This document shows positions 24,301 to 35,296 of a stretch of DNA of 64,000 nucleotides, one piece after another. Both the position numbers and the translations under genes were made by a program. Numbering within the stretch: the first letter of the stretch is position 1; each line of letters opens with the position of its first letter. This DNA is from Euptelea pleiosperma (Eukaryota > Streptophyta > Magnoliopsida > Ranunculales > Eupteleaceae): the NCBI GenBank assembly GCA_035048495.1, contig CM068542.1, positions 39,647,109-39,711,108 of the forward strand, in the 5' to 3' direction. The notes under the pieces are model-generated. The model worked only from the letters and a program-made list of their open reading frames with translations, searched no databases and was not told the DNA's origin.

Positions 24301-25661
24301 ATGCAAAGTCTTCAAAAATCAATCTTCAAACAATTGATTGATAGAGCCCTTCTGCTTCTCCGATTGACCTCAAACTTTGAACACTAATTGAAGACCTATA
24401 GAACTACTTCATATATAAAAATCAGACCAATCCGACGGTCGGATGAAAAGATGTATAATACTATTCAGATCCCAATTTCTGTGACTACATATCACTGGAA
24501 AAATCAGCAACTACCCCCATGTCTTCTTTATTCCGTTTCTTAGACTAAGTAGTCTTGGCAATTGTATTTGCATCAGCCCCTCCTCCTTGGAAAGAACACG
24601 ACCTCGAGTTTAAGCCGTTGTACACCTCCAAAGACTTAGGATCCATCATTCGCAAATCCTCAGAACCAATCCATGTATTATATATCACCCTTCAAACGAA
24701 TCAGATACTCCGTCGTAGGATGTCCGCAAACTTTAATCTCCCGTCGAGCAAGAATACTCTCAACTTCATCCCCATCATTAGTACTATTAATGATAATGGT
24801 CATAAACATTCAGGTGCTTTTGACCACCTTGCCTCTCAATTTGTGAGTCAGTGGACCTGTTAAAGTGCTGCTCAAATAGTCAAACTGATATTTGGCTTTC
24901 AGTTTTATACTGTCTTAAACTTTTCGTTTGCTGAGTTGTTAGACTTACACTGGTACTGATTGTTGACATGGACAAGGCATTCCTAGGGAACTAAAAGGCT
25001 AAGAGTTTCTCCTTCACTGCTGGCCTCTTGATTAAGGTTCTGTGCTGTAGTTCCTCAACAGAAGTTCTTACCATCCAAAGGGATTCACAAATATAACCTG
25101 GAGTCTCCTCTTTCAATTTTTTTTCCATGGTGAACTCCTCTTTCATTTACCTTGTGCTGTTGCACTCCTTCACTAGTTTATTACTACTCTAGTTTGGCTG
25201 CTTTGCTTATATGTTTGCATTTCTTTTCTGATAAGTTTCAGTTTGTTTCTAAATTGTGCATTTCAATTTGGTCCATTTCCAGTCACTTGAGAACTTGCAA
25301 TACTTCCTACAATGGCTCATTGTTGTTTCTCTCCTGTTACCAAATCCCCTTTATTTTGTTTTTAGTTGAGTCAGAGATCTTGTGAGATACATGCAGGCAG
25401 AAAGATGCCACAAGATCAAAACTTGGTGGTCCATGTATATAATGGACATAAATGACACTGGCAAATATGGGTTTACCCTTTTTTTTTCCACAGGTCGAGG
25501 TGTTAATAGCAGATAGAGACATGCTAATGTGTAGAAGGCTTAGAGCCATGAGAGGGAAAGTTGTGGCTGTGGTTGGGCTGGGTCACATGGATGGAATCGA
25601 ATGGTGGTGGAAACTGTATGTGGCAGCAGAAAATTCAAAAGATGCCGTTCAGCCAGGTTAA
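12369..25661 (+). CDS. TraB-domain-containing protein
   Basis: Six exons: 12369-12608, 18175-18207, 20601-20789, 23220-23282, 23371-23544, 25494-25661; every intron is GT-AG and phase 0, giving 288 residues. The TraB/GumN/TIKI fold is indicated by GTCH at the end of exon 1, the Glu of VELCRRR across the exon 2-3 junction, FPGKEFKVAMEE across exons 3-4, and GLGHMDGI in the last exon. The two GxxH motifs and the Glu are the residues expected to bind metal in this family. The Arg-rich, acid-poor N-terminus (about 40 residues) looks like an organellar presequence, probably mitochondrial. Plant homologues are poorly characterised; some act at mitochondrial contacts or membranes. The chosen ATG gives the only frame continuous into LVGTCH. 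The product is somewhat short for the family, so a small exon could have been missed. Introns 1, 2 and 5 are loaded with retrotransposon relics. Confidence 0.82.
13459..14299 (-). mobile_element. LINE retrotransposon relic (RT C-terminus)
   Basis: Reading the minus strand from about 14299, the protein resembles the end of plant non-LTR reverse transcriptases: STLSSLPIHFLSLFTIPASV, then LEKLIRDFLWEG, then EGGLGFCHFRDMN. After frame shifts come a WNLGFRRNLYDW-type segment and VWRWDPKGLFSVSSFFSLYP, which normally precedes the zf-RVT domain. It is truncated at its 5' side and interrupts the Copia relic in intron 1 of the TraB gene. Dead. Confidence 0.75.
14300..16061 (-). mobile_element. Ty1/Copia retrotransposon relic (gag to integrase)
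   Basis: On the minus strand, in order: gag start (MEIVLGYLDYDFVLREPEP, near 15960-15890); a zinc-knuckle remnant and protease (KKGHLKKN, PWWIDNGA, about 15240-15100); the pre-integrase stretch (NLIYVSRLD, YDSNLVGSG, LVKEDILNPID, 15028-14603); and the integrase core, with LEIIHIDICGPFPTP at about 14540 and VMRTDRGGEYYGR at about 14330. It is broken by frameshifts and stops. Reverse transcriptase and RNase H are not visible, because the LINE begins at the integrase. It sits antisense in intron 1 of the TraB gene. Confidence 0.82.
16062..18174. other. Intron 1 remainder, no feature recognised
   Basis: AT-rich sequence between the Copia relic and TraB exon 2. Its first part may be the 5' untranslated region or LTR of that Copia copy, but no clear LTR terminus or primer-binding site was found. 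Confidence 0.3.
18730..19660. repeat. LTR-like relic in intron 2
   Basis: The stretch around 18830-18960 (GAGAGAAAGAGAGAGAAAC, a TTTCGTGGTCC motif, ACCAAGGTTGGTGATTACA) resembles plant Copia LTRs, which commonly carry a TACGTGGTTCGG-like block. A short tandem motif (TCAACTCGGTCAGGTCGGC, about 19437-19475) follows. No clean termini. Confidence 0.3.
19667..20305 (+). CDS. Unrecognised 212-residue ORF within TraB intron 2
   Basis: Open frame of 212 codons lying wholly in the intron between TraB exons 2 and 3. It shows a Ser run (CSSSSSSSVPLD), a hydrophobic segment of about 17 residues (TIIIGFLLMLAWITTLI), and a basic region (RKRKAVAEG, CQRKRKGVGRVV, VRRKVLKP). I do not recognise it. It follows an LTR-like relic, so it could be a remnant of a transposon-carried ORF rather than a gene. 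It ends KILATIRFDGCQVR before a TAA. No supporting splice signals were found. Confidence 0.3.
   Translation: MHSPVTPLGILTDFQLTCPEETNLMARVSDLDRSACSSSSSSSVPLDHEGPSIRSTIIIGFLLMLAWITTLIHWNLIWEEEDVIREVNLPKDATDFVRAVVYLKLTTPQLRKRKAVAEGFVEEAHPFTCQRKRKGVGRVVAFVNHVRRKVLKPDFPIDNGKQICEDDSGFNFARTSQLILCNTNLPLVGLDKYTLEDLKILATIRFDGCQVR
20790..23219. other. TraB intron 3, AT-rich
   Basis: About 2.4 kb of AT-rich intron. A short imperfect inverted repeat (about 21180-21330, GTTTTTCCCCACT... and GGGTGAGTACAATTTTTCA) suggests a decayed MITE. No coding features. Confidence 0.4.
24555..24830 (-). mobile_element. Ty3/Gypsy chromovirus relic (chromodomain end of pol)
   Basis: Minus-strand translation gives DEVESILARREIKVCGHP then TTEYLIRLKG, which fits a plant chromodomain (EVE.IL..R.......EYL.KWKG), followed by stop codons and then LNSRSCSFQGGGADANT, the usual C-terminus of Gypsy chromovirus polyproteins. 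At least two in-frame stops make it dead. The adjacent 23750-24545 probably includes LTR material. Located in TraB intron 5, antisense. Confidence 0.65.
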
Positions 25662-26029
25662 TCCCATACTCCTGGAGCCTTGGTCCAAAAATGCTGCAGA
25701 TTACTGTCGTTTTTTTTTGGTGTGATTAGTGATTGCTCGACTGTTACTAATTATAAAATCCACTTAGAGTAGGACCTCAATTTTCTTGGTGCATGTTACT
25801 GGGTTTAGACTTGTAGGTTGGATTGGACCTGGTGGGAAGATTTGAAAAGAAACATTTCAACAGTCTAGTCTAAGAGGGACTAATATCTTAGTTAGCTCCA
25901 ATTACGATCATCATCCACAATGCTTAATTTATCCCAACTATGTGGGGTCGGTAGCATATATCCTGTTTTGATATATTCATTAATAACATGTAAAGAAGCT
26001 CCATATTTATCGGGGATCAGTTGTGTGCA

Positions 26030-26332
26030 AGGTTTAAAATATTGTTTCGTCTCATTGTCTCAGTAAGCTAATTGAACGAGACGTATTAACCAAGATGAAA
26101 TGAGACAGAACGAGATAATAAAAAAAGTAAATGTTTCGATAAGATTAAAACATTTTCTAATATTTAAATACACTTCAAATTTGTGTTATAAAAGACATAT
26201 ATACCATGAAAATAAGCTTTAAAATCAGTTTTAACACATCAATTAAGTTTTTGGCACACTTATATATTGTTTAGGTTCACTATCAGAACAAGACATCTCG
26301 GCCGAGACGAAACGAGATTTTGAACCATGGTG
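26030..26332. repeat. B-family word repeat (CGAGACG dialect)
   Basis: Opens AAGGTTTAAAATATTG and ends GAGATTTTGAACCATGG, so the ends match the A family. The interior words are CGAGACG, GTCTCAT, AACGAGA and GAGACAG. The middle is AT-rich. A degenerate relative lies at 30637-30760. Confidence 0.5.
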
Positions 26333-27197
26333 GTGTGATTGTGTCCAATTCAATATTGCGGTTTTCTAATTATATTGCTTCTAGGTTTTATGTTATTTTG
26401 CTGTGCTCTGTAAATGTCATAGCTGTTCACGTGGCATAGATGCAAGGGGGAGGGGGATAGGATCTGCAATTTGGTTTGTCTGACTTATGCTATCTTGTTG
26501 ATCACGAGTCATCTAGATCGGATGGTCGACCATCCAATCTAGCACAATGATCAGGGAAAAATATGAATGGTCTAGGAAAAAAGACTCCACGATTGGATTT
26601 TTAGGGTCAATGATCAGTTCAAGTTTCTAGCTAGTAGATGCCCCTAGTGGGACCCTTGCAGATAAATCTGCGTATAGAAAAGGAATGGGAAGAGTTTTGA
26701 AGGAAAAGGAGGCGCCAACCCTATGATATAGTGCTATCCATCAAGGCTTATCTCTTCTTTTGGTCAAAGGTGTTTGAGGAATGTAAAGGGTTTGCCTTTG
26801 AGGACCTAGTCTTTAGATGGGAGTCCATCATGCACAGGGGCAGTTAGGTCCTTTGTTTCCTGTGGAAGTTCTCTCAACCTCTTGTTTGTGATTGTATCTT
26901 TTCCTTCCCTATCTATGTAAAATTTCACCTTATCAAAAATTTGCACAATTTTATGTACCATTGAATTTTATGGACCTTAGCAAATTGATGTATTATACGT
27001 GTATAATATGCCAATTTGATGACCTTTTTTTTTTTTTTTTTGTAAAAGCATATATTTGGTTTATTATTAAAAAAAATCAATAAAATATGTAGAATTTATA
27101 TCTAACCATGTAATACACATTTTACATATTTTTGAATATCACGGGTCAAAACAAATGAGACCCGTAAAGAAATGCAAGCGGTCCAAATGCTAGCCTA

Positions 27198-27447
27198 ACC
27201 ATGGTTTTATAAACAGCTGCTATTTTCGGTAATGCACCAATGTTTTTCAAAAATAACACCCAAATCAGAAAAAAAAAAAAAAAAAACAGGGTTAGCATTA
27301 CAACGGACAGATAATTAACGGAAATAACAGTCATTGTCTTTGAATTTTTTTTACCATTATAGAGCTTATTTTGAAAATTATAATATTAAAAAAAAGAATA
27401 TTCTGATTTTTCTTTTGCTTCAGATGTGAGCGGTTATAACGGTATAA
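27198..27447. repeat. A-family element, degenerate
   Basis: Opens ACCATGGTTTTATAAAC, contains GGAAATAACAGTCATT and an A-rich tract, and closes near GAGCGGTTATAACGG. Boundaries approximate; no target duplication found. Confidence 0.45.
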
Positions 27448-28090
27448 ATGTATGGGAAGGCAGAATGGCGGTTACATGACTATCCTAGCTACAAGCTTAC
27501 AACACCTTCCTGTTCTTGGGCCCTGGGGTACTCAGCCTTGCTTCTCTGGATCGTCTCCCTCCCTCCAATAGTCCAATTCAAACATCCAAATTTCACATCT
27601 CTTAATTGCGCAAAGAAAAATGTGCCCTAAATTTCCTAAAAAAGAGCTATTTATAGATTTTTAAGAGGGGTTTAAAGATGTGTTAAGCATTGGATACATT
27701 TTTAAGGGTTTATTTTTAAGTCAAAGCTTTAGGCTTATATCAGTTTTTGGTGGTTGACAGGTAAACAACATGGTCAAACAAACCAAGTCTCAACTCTCAA
27801 CAATGTGGACAAAGGGTTTTCCTTCATAGCAGCATTAGGTTCACAGACCAATGATAATCATAAAGATTTCCTCCACAAGAATACCACCTCACAAAGCCTG
27901 ACTGGCCACATCTTACCCTGCATCCAAACATGCCCCAAGAAGGTTGCTTGGTTACTGTTATAAGCCTAATCAAACAAAATAACTCCAAGCAAGCGGTAGG
28001 AATTTCGTGCCCTCCCACTTGAACTTGCTTCTCATGCTTTTTAAAGTATGACTTGCAGCAATGACCAAACAACCCCAAAACCTGTCGAAA

Positions 28091-28186
28091 GACTCAGTAA
28101 GAATACCTTCTATTCACTGTTTTAAGCAAATCAAGCACGACTCAGTAAGAATACCTTCTATTCACTGTTTTAAGCAAATCAAGCAC
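28091..28186. repeat. Exact 48-bp tandem duplication
   Basis: Units 28091-28138 and 28139-28186 are identical, each starting GACTCAGTAAGAATACC and ending AATCAAGCAC. The second unit overlaps the 3' end of the exon-like minus-strand fragment described next. Confidence 0.95.
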
Positions 28187-28250
28187 TTCCGTTCCAAGTA
28201 GATCCGGATTTGGTGCTGTCAATCGATCCCTCATTAAGGTGATAATGGAT
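28142..28250 (-). pseudogene. Exon-like fragment, unrecognised protein end
   Basis: On the minus strand a plausible acceptor (CTTTACAG) precedes an open stretch reading SIITLMRDRLTAPNPDLLG then TEVLDLLKTVNRRYSY and a TGA stop at 28144-28142. The composition looks like real protein, but no partner exon was found on the same strand before the TLP gene begins 390 bp away. It may be the captured or orphaned last exon of another gene. The family was not recognised. Confidence 0.35.
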
Positions 28251-28635
28251 CTGTAAAGCAAGAGGATGTATGAACTATGAACTTCGAAACTTGTAAGTTC
28301 TTCATTTTTTATTTTGTAATTTGTACCAACAGACAAGAATTTATAAGAGATGTGTTAAAGAAGAGTGCAAATGAGGCTGACTTTGATGGAGAGAACATGA
28401 GATTTGAACGAATCCAAAAAACTGAAAAAAAAAAAAAAAAGATGAGAAGATTTCCCTCTAACGTGAGCAGTAATGTGCTGCTGCACCAGTTACAAGAAGT
28501 TTTACAACTGAATACATTGAACCCCACCATGTCCTACCCTATTGAGAAAGAACATTCATTGCCAACTACTCTCTCTCTCACTCATTTGTTTTTGTTTTGT
28601 GTTTTGCGCCCATTCTTACCATTGTTCTTTTTCTA

Positions 28636-31600
28636 CTATTCACAAGCCAACTTGGTGTCAAAGCTGCTCAAGCAGATAGCGAAAGCTTGAAATGCAGAGA
28701 GTGGATAACGATAATCCATGGTGAACATGTCCTTCCCAACCTTGCCAAACTGCAGTATGACCTTGTCATGTTCTGGTGGAGCTGGCTGGGATGGTGTTGG
28801 TGCACCAGCAGCAGGCTGAGTGGCAGCAATCAACTGGAAGTTCTTGACAGAGGCAACCGTTACCCGCCCACGGAAATTCAGGCACCAGCACTGTAATTGC
28901 TCGTGCCACCTTGGGGCCTTGTTCCGGAGAACCAAGGGTCTCTCCTTGCCATCATCGTCATCACGAGGCCCAGCAATGTCTGAGAACCGGGAGCTGCTGA
29001 ATTCAACTGAGTGATCGATGGACTTAGAGAAGGAGATGCTCCCAAACGAGTCCTCGAGAGATCGTGGGAGGAGTTCAGGCTGGCCTGGGACAATGCCACC
29101 AGCATCAAGGGCTGAGGCAGGGATGGAGTGCATGGTGCAGTGCATCCGGCGTGGGCCCCGTGTGCCTAGCACATTCAGCTCATATGTGACCTGGGCAATG
29201 TTGTAGCTGCCAGCTGGGACTTTTGGGGAGACTTTCTTGGAATAGAATCTACGGCTTGTCCGGCCTGGCGGGGAAACAATGGCACCAGTGTATGGAGGCT
29301 GGGTGTCATAGATTATGAATTTCGTGCCAAGGAAATTAGACCTGAAACAAGGAAATTGCTATCTATGATTAATGAGGCCTGTATTTATGAAAATGTGAAA
29401 ATCAGAACCTGATTATAGATTGAAGATTTACATATGTGAGAAATGAATGCATCAGGACAGGCTGATAGAAGCATTATTCCTTTCCTAATGCACGCAACAG
29501 GGTGAAGACCCGCGGTGTCATGTCCTATTGGGGAGATCTCCCAGAAAAAAAGAAAAAAAAAAAAAAAAAAAAAAAAAGTTGGCCGGACAAAGATGATCCA
29601 AGCCATCCTATCAGTCAAATTTTTGGTGGTCGAGAAAATGGCAAGCATTCCTGAAGAAAGTCGATAGATTAGATGGTTAGGACCATTAGATCAAATTGAT
29701 TTTTGGCTTTGTTCCCTAGGTTAACCTTTATGACGGGTCCAACACAGGTAAGTAGGTCAGCTTCATCTCTTCTTGCATCCAGATGCAAGCACCTCTAAAT
29801 AGATGAAATGTCTCCTGTGTTAATTTAAGTTGTAAAAACTCTCTCCATTGATGGAAAGAGGGTTTCACTGACATTTGAATAGGTTAGAATCTAGAAAGCA
29901 GTAAAGTACAGAAGTTTCATGATCATGCAAATTGTAAAGCTTTATTTTGTTACCTCAGTTTTCCAATGTAGGTACTGCTCGATCTTGATATGTTATCAGC
30001 ATCCATGGAGATCACATACTCTGTGGAAGTAGTTTGCCGCTTCCTTTTTGCAGAGAGAAGGAATTTCCCATTTTCAACAAGCAAAGCTGTAAAATTGAAG
30101 CACTAAATCACAACAGATCCCCATATAAAAGAACAGAAGAAGAGCCACCAGAAGCAAGGAGAATCTTTAACAGCAACTAGCATTGTTCAGCTAATTCAAA
30201 CAATAGGTTTTCTGTTTATCAATGTTACTGTGTCTGCAGTCAATGAACGAGAAAGAAAATTAAGAGTAGACATTAGATATTAGAAAAAGCAGTGGCAGAA
30301 CTCATAAGTACGTCGGTTTACATGTAACTTTAAAGCAAAGATGGCAGACACATGTTGAATGATGAGTTGTCAAGTGCGACTCAACAGAGGAGCTCATCTG
30401 ACTTTGACTATAAAACAAAGACAGGCTTCACGAAAATATGCATGTCTGATGTATGTAGATCAGAACTATTTATTCCTGTTTTCTTTATAAATTGTTATCT
30501 CTCCTCTTTGGTGTATTAACTGCCCCCCTCCCCCTCGTTTCCTAATTTTTCTTAATCATGTCTAGCATTTTTTTATCTTTCAAATATTTAGCATCTTCAA
30601 GACAGGACCATGCATGTGTAAGATTTAAATCTCAGTCCTGTTCAGCGTCTCAGTAAGCATACGGAACAAGATGTCTCGATTGAGACAGAACAAGATATTG
30701 GAAGGAAAAACATCGACACACATATATGCAAAGATGCATTATACTAAACTACCTTAATGATTAATAAAGCCAAAAACATGTTTTTATCTTTTATTGTGTT
30801 AAAAAATATGTATATACTATAAAAATAAGGTTTAAATCACATAAGTTAAGTTTCAGGTACATGACAATACATGCCTCAGGTATCATCTTGGTACCTACGT
30901 GAATGAGAAGTCTCAGCTGCTTACTTTGAACCATGTGATGTACGCAATAGCTGCATGCAAGCTTGCCCTTTTGGAGCACTTTTATGTAATTATATTGTCT
31001 TTTATTTTGCATTTTATTGCATGTATAAATTGGGCTTACAATCTTCCTTATTGTAGCACTAACAAACTAATCGTTAAATAACACATGTATATATGTAAAC
31101 ATCTGTATGCATGCAAGTGTGTTGTATTGTGTTAGTGAAATATTCGTAGAATTTAAAATCTTCTTAATTCCAATTTTTACCATTTCTTTTGAGAAAAGGA
31201 AAAAGATCATACTCAACGAACTGAACTGCCACAGACATGACGGGTTAACTCAATTTTTGGTGGGTTTCTCATCAGTCCCAATGCTCAGATTTCTCTTTAG
31301 GCGCTTGACTACAAGGATTTTTTTTATTCATCATGTTTGAGGGTGATTGCTGTAAGAAAGATGTTCGTATGTATGTTCATGCAAGGCTTCAACATCTAAA
31401 CAGGAGAATGTGAAAAGACAAACCTTGATTTCAAAGTAAGATTCAAGTATTATAGTTGCATGATAGAAGTCTCCATCAGATCTAAGGTTATTACTAACAC
31501 TAGGGCATCCATAGATTCCATACAGCTATTAAATATTAATAACCATATATTAAATTGCTCGCATGTATACCAATTTAAAAAATCATAGTCAAATCTTGTG

Positions 31601-32438
31601 CAAAACAAATCACTAAAGAAGACAACTTCAACTGTTAAATTGTCCTTCACAAAAAGACCAAATATCGAAGAAATTGAGTGAAATCAACATTCAATGTGAC
31701 GCAACAAATCAAACTTGACTATGTAACAGATTTAAATATATACCCAAAAGGAAACAAAAGAAAAAGCAATTAGAATAGGCAAGACATGTAAAGCTTACGA
31801 ACTGGAACCAATCAAGTTGTAGATTAAAATTTTCTTACCAGGGCTGAGACACAAGAAAAGGTGGTAGGTTAATTTAGCCTTATCTCTCTTAATGAAGCAC
31901 TGAACAGTCCCATCACGAGGCCCAGGCTGTAAAAGTCAGATAAGACAAGATTTAGTACATGATATCCCCAGGATCATATATGCTCCCCTTCATACATCTC
32001 CACGTAAAATGATACTACAGGAGTCAGAAAACAAATTTCACTGGAAACTCATAAAACAGATGAGCAAGATTAAAAAAGAGAAAGACCCACCTGCTTCAAA
32101 GAGACGGGAAAGGTAAGCTTCCCGCAGAATTCTGGACTTTTGACAATCTCTTTGCACATTTCCCTCCATGACCTGCAAACTGCAGCACAAGCAACAACAT
32201 GCTTGCGAGAAGGCCAAGTGCTCTCGCTCGCCTCCAACCTCTTGATAACATCACGGAGTAGTTCTGGGGGAAGGCTAGCCCAACGACTCTGTTGGATTAT
32301 CAGCGGCTGGTCATGTATCTCATGGACTGAGCCCTGAGACTTGCCCTTATGATGGCCAGGCAACCTAACCTCAAAGCTCCGTCTGGATAAGCTCCCAAAA
32401 CCATCCCTTACGTCACGAACTATGCTCCGGAAAGACAT
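28636..32438 (-). CDS. TLP: F-box Tubby-like protein (TLP)
   Basis: Complete minus-strand gene of four coding exons: 32438-32091, 31926-31839, 30086-29954, 29341-28636; 424 residues, normal for plant TLPs (about 380-450). Order: conserved N-terminus [21 protein letters not shown]-box at about residues 53-100 ([14 protein letters not shown]...CRSWREM), which would recruit SKP1 of an SCF ubiquitin ligase; then the Tubby beta-barrel from about residue 116 ([30 protein letters not shown]). The Tubby signatures [16 protein letters not shown] and the terminal [10 protein letters not shown] are intact. The Tubby barrel binds PI(4,5)P2 at the plasma membrane, and plant members act in ABA, stress and sugar responses. 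All splice sites are GT-AG. No damage seen. Intron 2 is about 1.75 kb and intron 3 holds a long A-rich tract. Confidence 0.95.
29549..29577. repeat. Long A tract in TLP intron 3
   Basis: Near-pure A run of about 25-30 bases following a GC-richer stretch (GAAGACCCGCGGTGTC, GGAGATCTCCC). It could be the tail of an old SINE inserted in + orientation. No target duplication was identified. Confidence 0.4.
30637..30900. repeat. B-family word repeat, degenerate
   Basis: Contains GTCTCAGTAAGC, ACAAGATGTCTCG, TTGAGACAG and AACAAGATATTGG, then an AT-rich middle with ACTATAAAAATAAGGTTTAAA, paralleling the copy at 26030-26332. Located in TLP intron 2. Confidence 0.4.
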
Positions 32439-34150
32439 TTAACCCACTAAAAGGGTTCACACCACCAGAATAATTATATTTCTTCCAAGAAGTTCACATA
32501 AATTAAGTTCCACTTATGTGAACTTAAGTGGATCACGAACATTTACATACATAAATGCTTAACTGCAAAAAAACAAAGGTGATTCAAATTCCTGTTAGAA
32601 AGCTTAATAACCAAGAAACCAAAGAGAGGAAGGAGGAGAGAAAAAGCACAAAGCAAAAATATAAAGAAAAGAGATACCAAGAGAAAGAGCGCCTCATAGG
32701 ACCTTCAAAGTAACCTAAAATACCTAACTTTTATTAGAGCCTTTTAGTTTCTTAAAATTTCTTAGGCAACCCCAAATGGTATTCAACCAAAAATTTAATT
32801 TCCTATATCTCATAAACTGCACCGATTGAAAAATCTCAAGAGCCCAAATAGCTATTCAGCTAAAACAATTAACTTAACTTTCCCAGAAATAACCAGTTCA
32901 AACTTTATTTAAGCCCAAACAAATCCACCGAAAACTCAATAATTATCCACAAATGTTGCAGAGAGGCAAACAAATAAGGGAAAAAAACAAAATTGAGCGA
33001 TTATTTAACAGTAGTTTACAGGTACCCAAGATCTCAATGAACGATATAAATCTAAACAAATTGATAAATTTATCAGCAAGAAAAAAAAAAGGAAAATTGC
33101 AGACAAACAGTGGCATTATGATAAGGTTAAGAAAATTCTAACGTGCGCCCTGGGGGTCCTAAAATGTAGCAAGAAACCCGAAGTAAGATCACTCTGCAAT
33201 TCCCTATTATTTTGCTAGATTGTTGGTTAGATTGCTTGATTCCTGAGGCTATAAAGTAGGATAACAGCGCATTTTAGCAAGTTCTGTGGTGGAAAACTAA
33301 CGCTAACCTGGCCTGTAAAATCAGAGATAGACGACTAACCTTAAGTGCTACAAACCACAGTCACGTTCCACAACTGGTCAAAACTCAGTAGCTTCGTACA
33401 TATAAGGCGAAACGTTCAGAGATCTGAAAGCTATGCAAAGCTGAGGAATTTTCTCAAAAGCTCTGCATACACAACACGGAAACCTCAGAAATTAAGCAAA
33501 AAAAAAACTACAAATCATAAGGAGAGGAACAAAATCAAGATCTTTCCCCACTGGCTCTAAAGAAAAACTAGAGAGTCACGAAACAGAAACAAAGTTGAGT
33601 TTTTTCTCCATCTTCCTTGAGAAAAACAACACGAATTTTTGAGTTTTTCTCCCCATTTTTTAAGAAAACAACTAAAACTCAAAAACTTGCGTGTCTAAAG
33701 ATTAAAAAACACTCAAAACAAAGAAAAATGCGGCACGCTTCATAATCTACTAAGCAAAGGCAAAGAAATGCCGCAAAACTTTTCTCAACATGAAGACTTC
33801 TACTCGCAGCAGAAAAACCTAAAAAACGAAAAAAAATCCGAGATATACTGCGCAAAAACCACGGAAATCTAAAAAATGAACCTCGAATTAGAACAAATCT
33901 CTGAAAAAAGAACCGAGATTTCAACAAACTCCGTAACGATTCAACAAAAAACTCAGAAAAATCTAGAAAACGAAATAAAGTTAGAGATCTATACCTTAAA
34001 TCTCCATAAAAAAAAAAACCTCCAAAAAACCTGAGATCTATACTTGAGGAACCAGATCATAGAAAGTGATCAGAGAAGTAGATCACCTTCGCCTGGGGCT
34101 CGACGGAGAGATCAGATCCTTCGCTTTAGCACACGGTTTCTCAACCTCTG
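32439..34150 (-). other. TLP 5' untranslated/leader region
   Basis: No other gene is seen upstream of the TLP start. On the minus strand a TTTTAG sits 11 bases before the ATG and could be the acceptor of a leader intron, a common arrangement in plant TLPs. A pyrimidine-rich (minus strand) tract at about 33500-34030 would suit a leader exon. Exact transcript ends cannot be read from sequence. Confidence 0.4.
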
Positions 34151-34589
34151 TTTTCCCTTTCTCACTAACTCGGATCCCAAACTTCATTAAATCTACTTCA
34201 CGAACCATAAAAAAGCTACTTATTTATTTATGTATATGTGTATTTGATAATTTTTTAAAACATACCTGGCTCCAAGCAATTACCCAGGGCGTTTGACTTT
34301 TCCGTTCCGTTAACTGACGGAGGTTGCAGGAGGACCGGCGCATTTTAGCGTGGAAAGTAAACATTAATTTAAAACAACGTTGATTCTGATTCCTCCCACT
34401 TTCGCTTATGGCTGCATTCCGGTTGAGTTTCTAAACGGCTCCGTTTTTGACTTTTACGACGCCCTCGGTGCACCCTAGAACTTTCCCACGAAACTATGAG
34501 GCGTATTTCGTCACCAGGGGGGATGAGTTGGTGCATTCTTTGCATGTTATATTGTTACCTTTGGTTTGACCTGATTGAAAGGAGGTTGG

Positions 34590-34860
34590 TTTTTCAAGCG
34601 GTTTTACTGACCTTATGGTTGACCCAGACACCAAACCTATGCACCAAAAATCAGCTTGATTGGTAATCTCTAGACGTTATAATTTAGCACCAAAAAAGCT
34701 TAAACGGCTTGAAATCACCCCGTTTAAATTCTCAAATCAGACGGCTAGAAACCATCAATTAAGCTGATTTTTCGGTGTGTAGGTCCATCAAGAAGTGAAC
34801 TTATCATGCGTGGATCTGTAGGCCCCAAAGAGTTTGCCACATGATATTTTTGGAGGGAGA
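34590..34860. repeat. Foldback MITE, D family, degenerate
   Basis: Contains CCAAAAATCAGCTTGATTGG and, inverted, CATCAATTAAGCTGATTTTTCGG, around an AACGGCTTGAAATC centre. Termini not determined. Confidence 0.5.
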
Positions 34861-34971
34861 CTTCAAACTTTCAAAGTATGAAATCCCTGGGGTGGGGACA
34901 GCAAACTCGGGCTCCATGTTGACGGTTCTCGTGATCTTTGAAGCATCGAAGAGTCATATTTTTTTTTTTTT

Positions 34972-35296
34972 TGAGTAAAACTTGCCTGACCACCGACGGT
35001 CAGGGAAGCCCAGAACACCCATAATATGAGCCACGTGGACGCTGACCGTATGGATGTTTGGCCAATCCCCAAGTTGACCTACAAACAAAAAATCAGCCTG
35101 ATTAGTGATTTCAACCTTTGGATCTCTGTACTGAAATAATGGTAAATAATGCTCAAATTTCTACGGTTAAAATCAACCCATGAAAATGACTTCAACTGGC
35201 CAAACATCTCTACGGTCAGTGTCCTCTAAGAAGTTTCCACGTGGCTTATATTGTGGGTGGTACCTGACCAGCGGTGGTAAAGTAAGATTTACTCAT
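34972..35296. repeat. Foldback MITE, D family, with G-box arms
   Basis: Left end GAGTAAAACTTGCCTGACC, right end inverted (GGTAAAGTAAGATTTACTC). Each arm has a CCACGTGG core (about 35035 and 35236) and the ACGGTCAGT/ATGGATGTTTGGCC segments. The left flank is a T run, so a target duplication cannot be read. Confidence 0.6.

Noticed and set aside
28878..29206. Additional open frames on both strands within the last TLP exon
   Set aside because: The minus-strand frame ending [10 protein letters not shown] is unambiguous; the others are shadows favoured by GC content.
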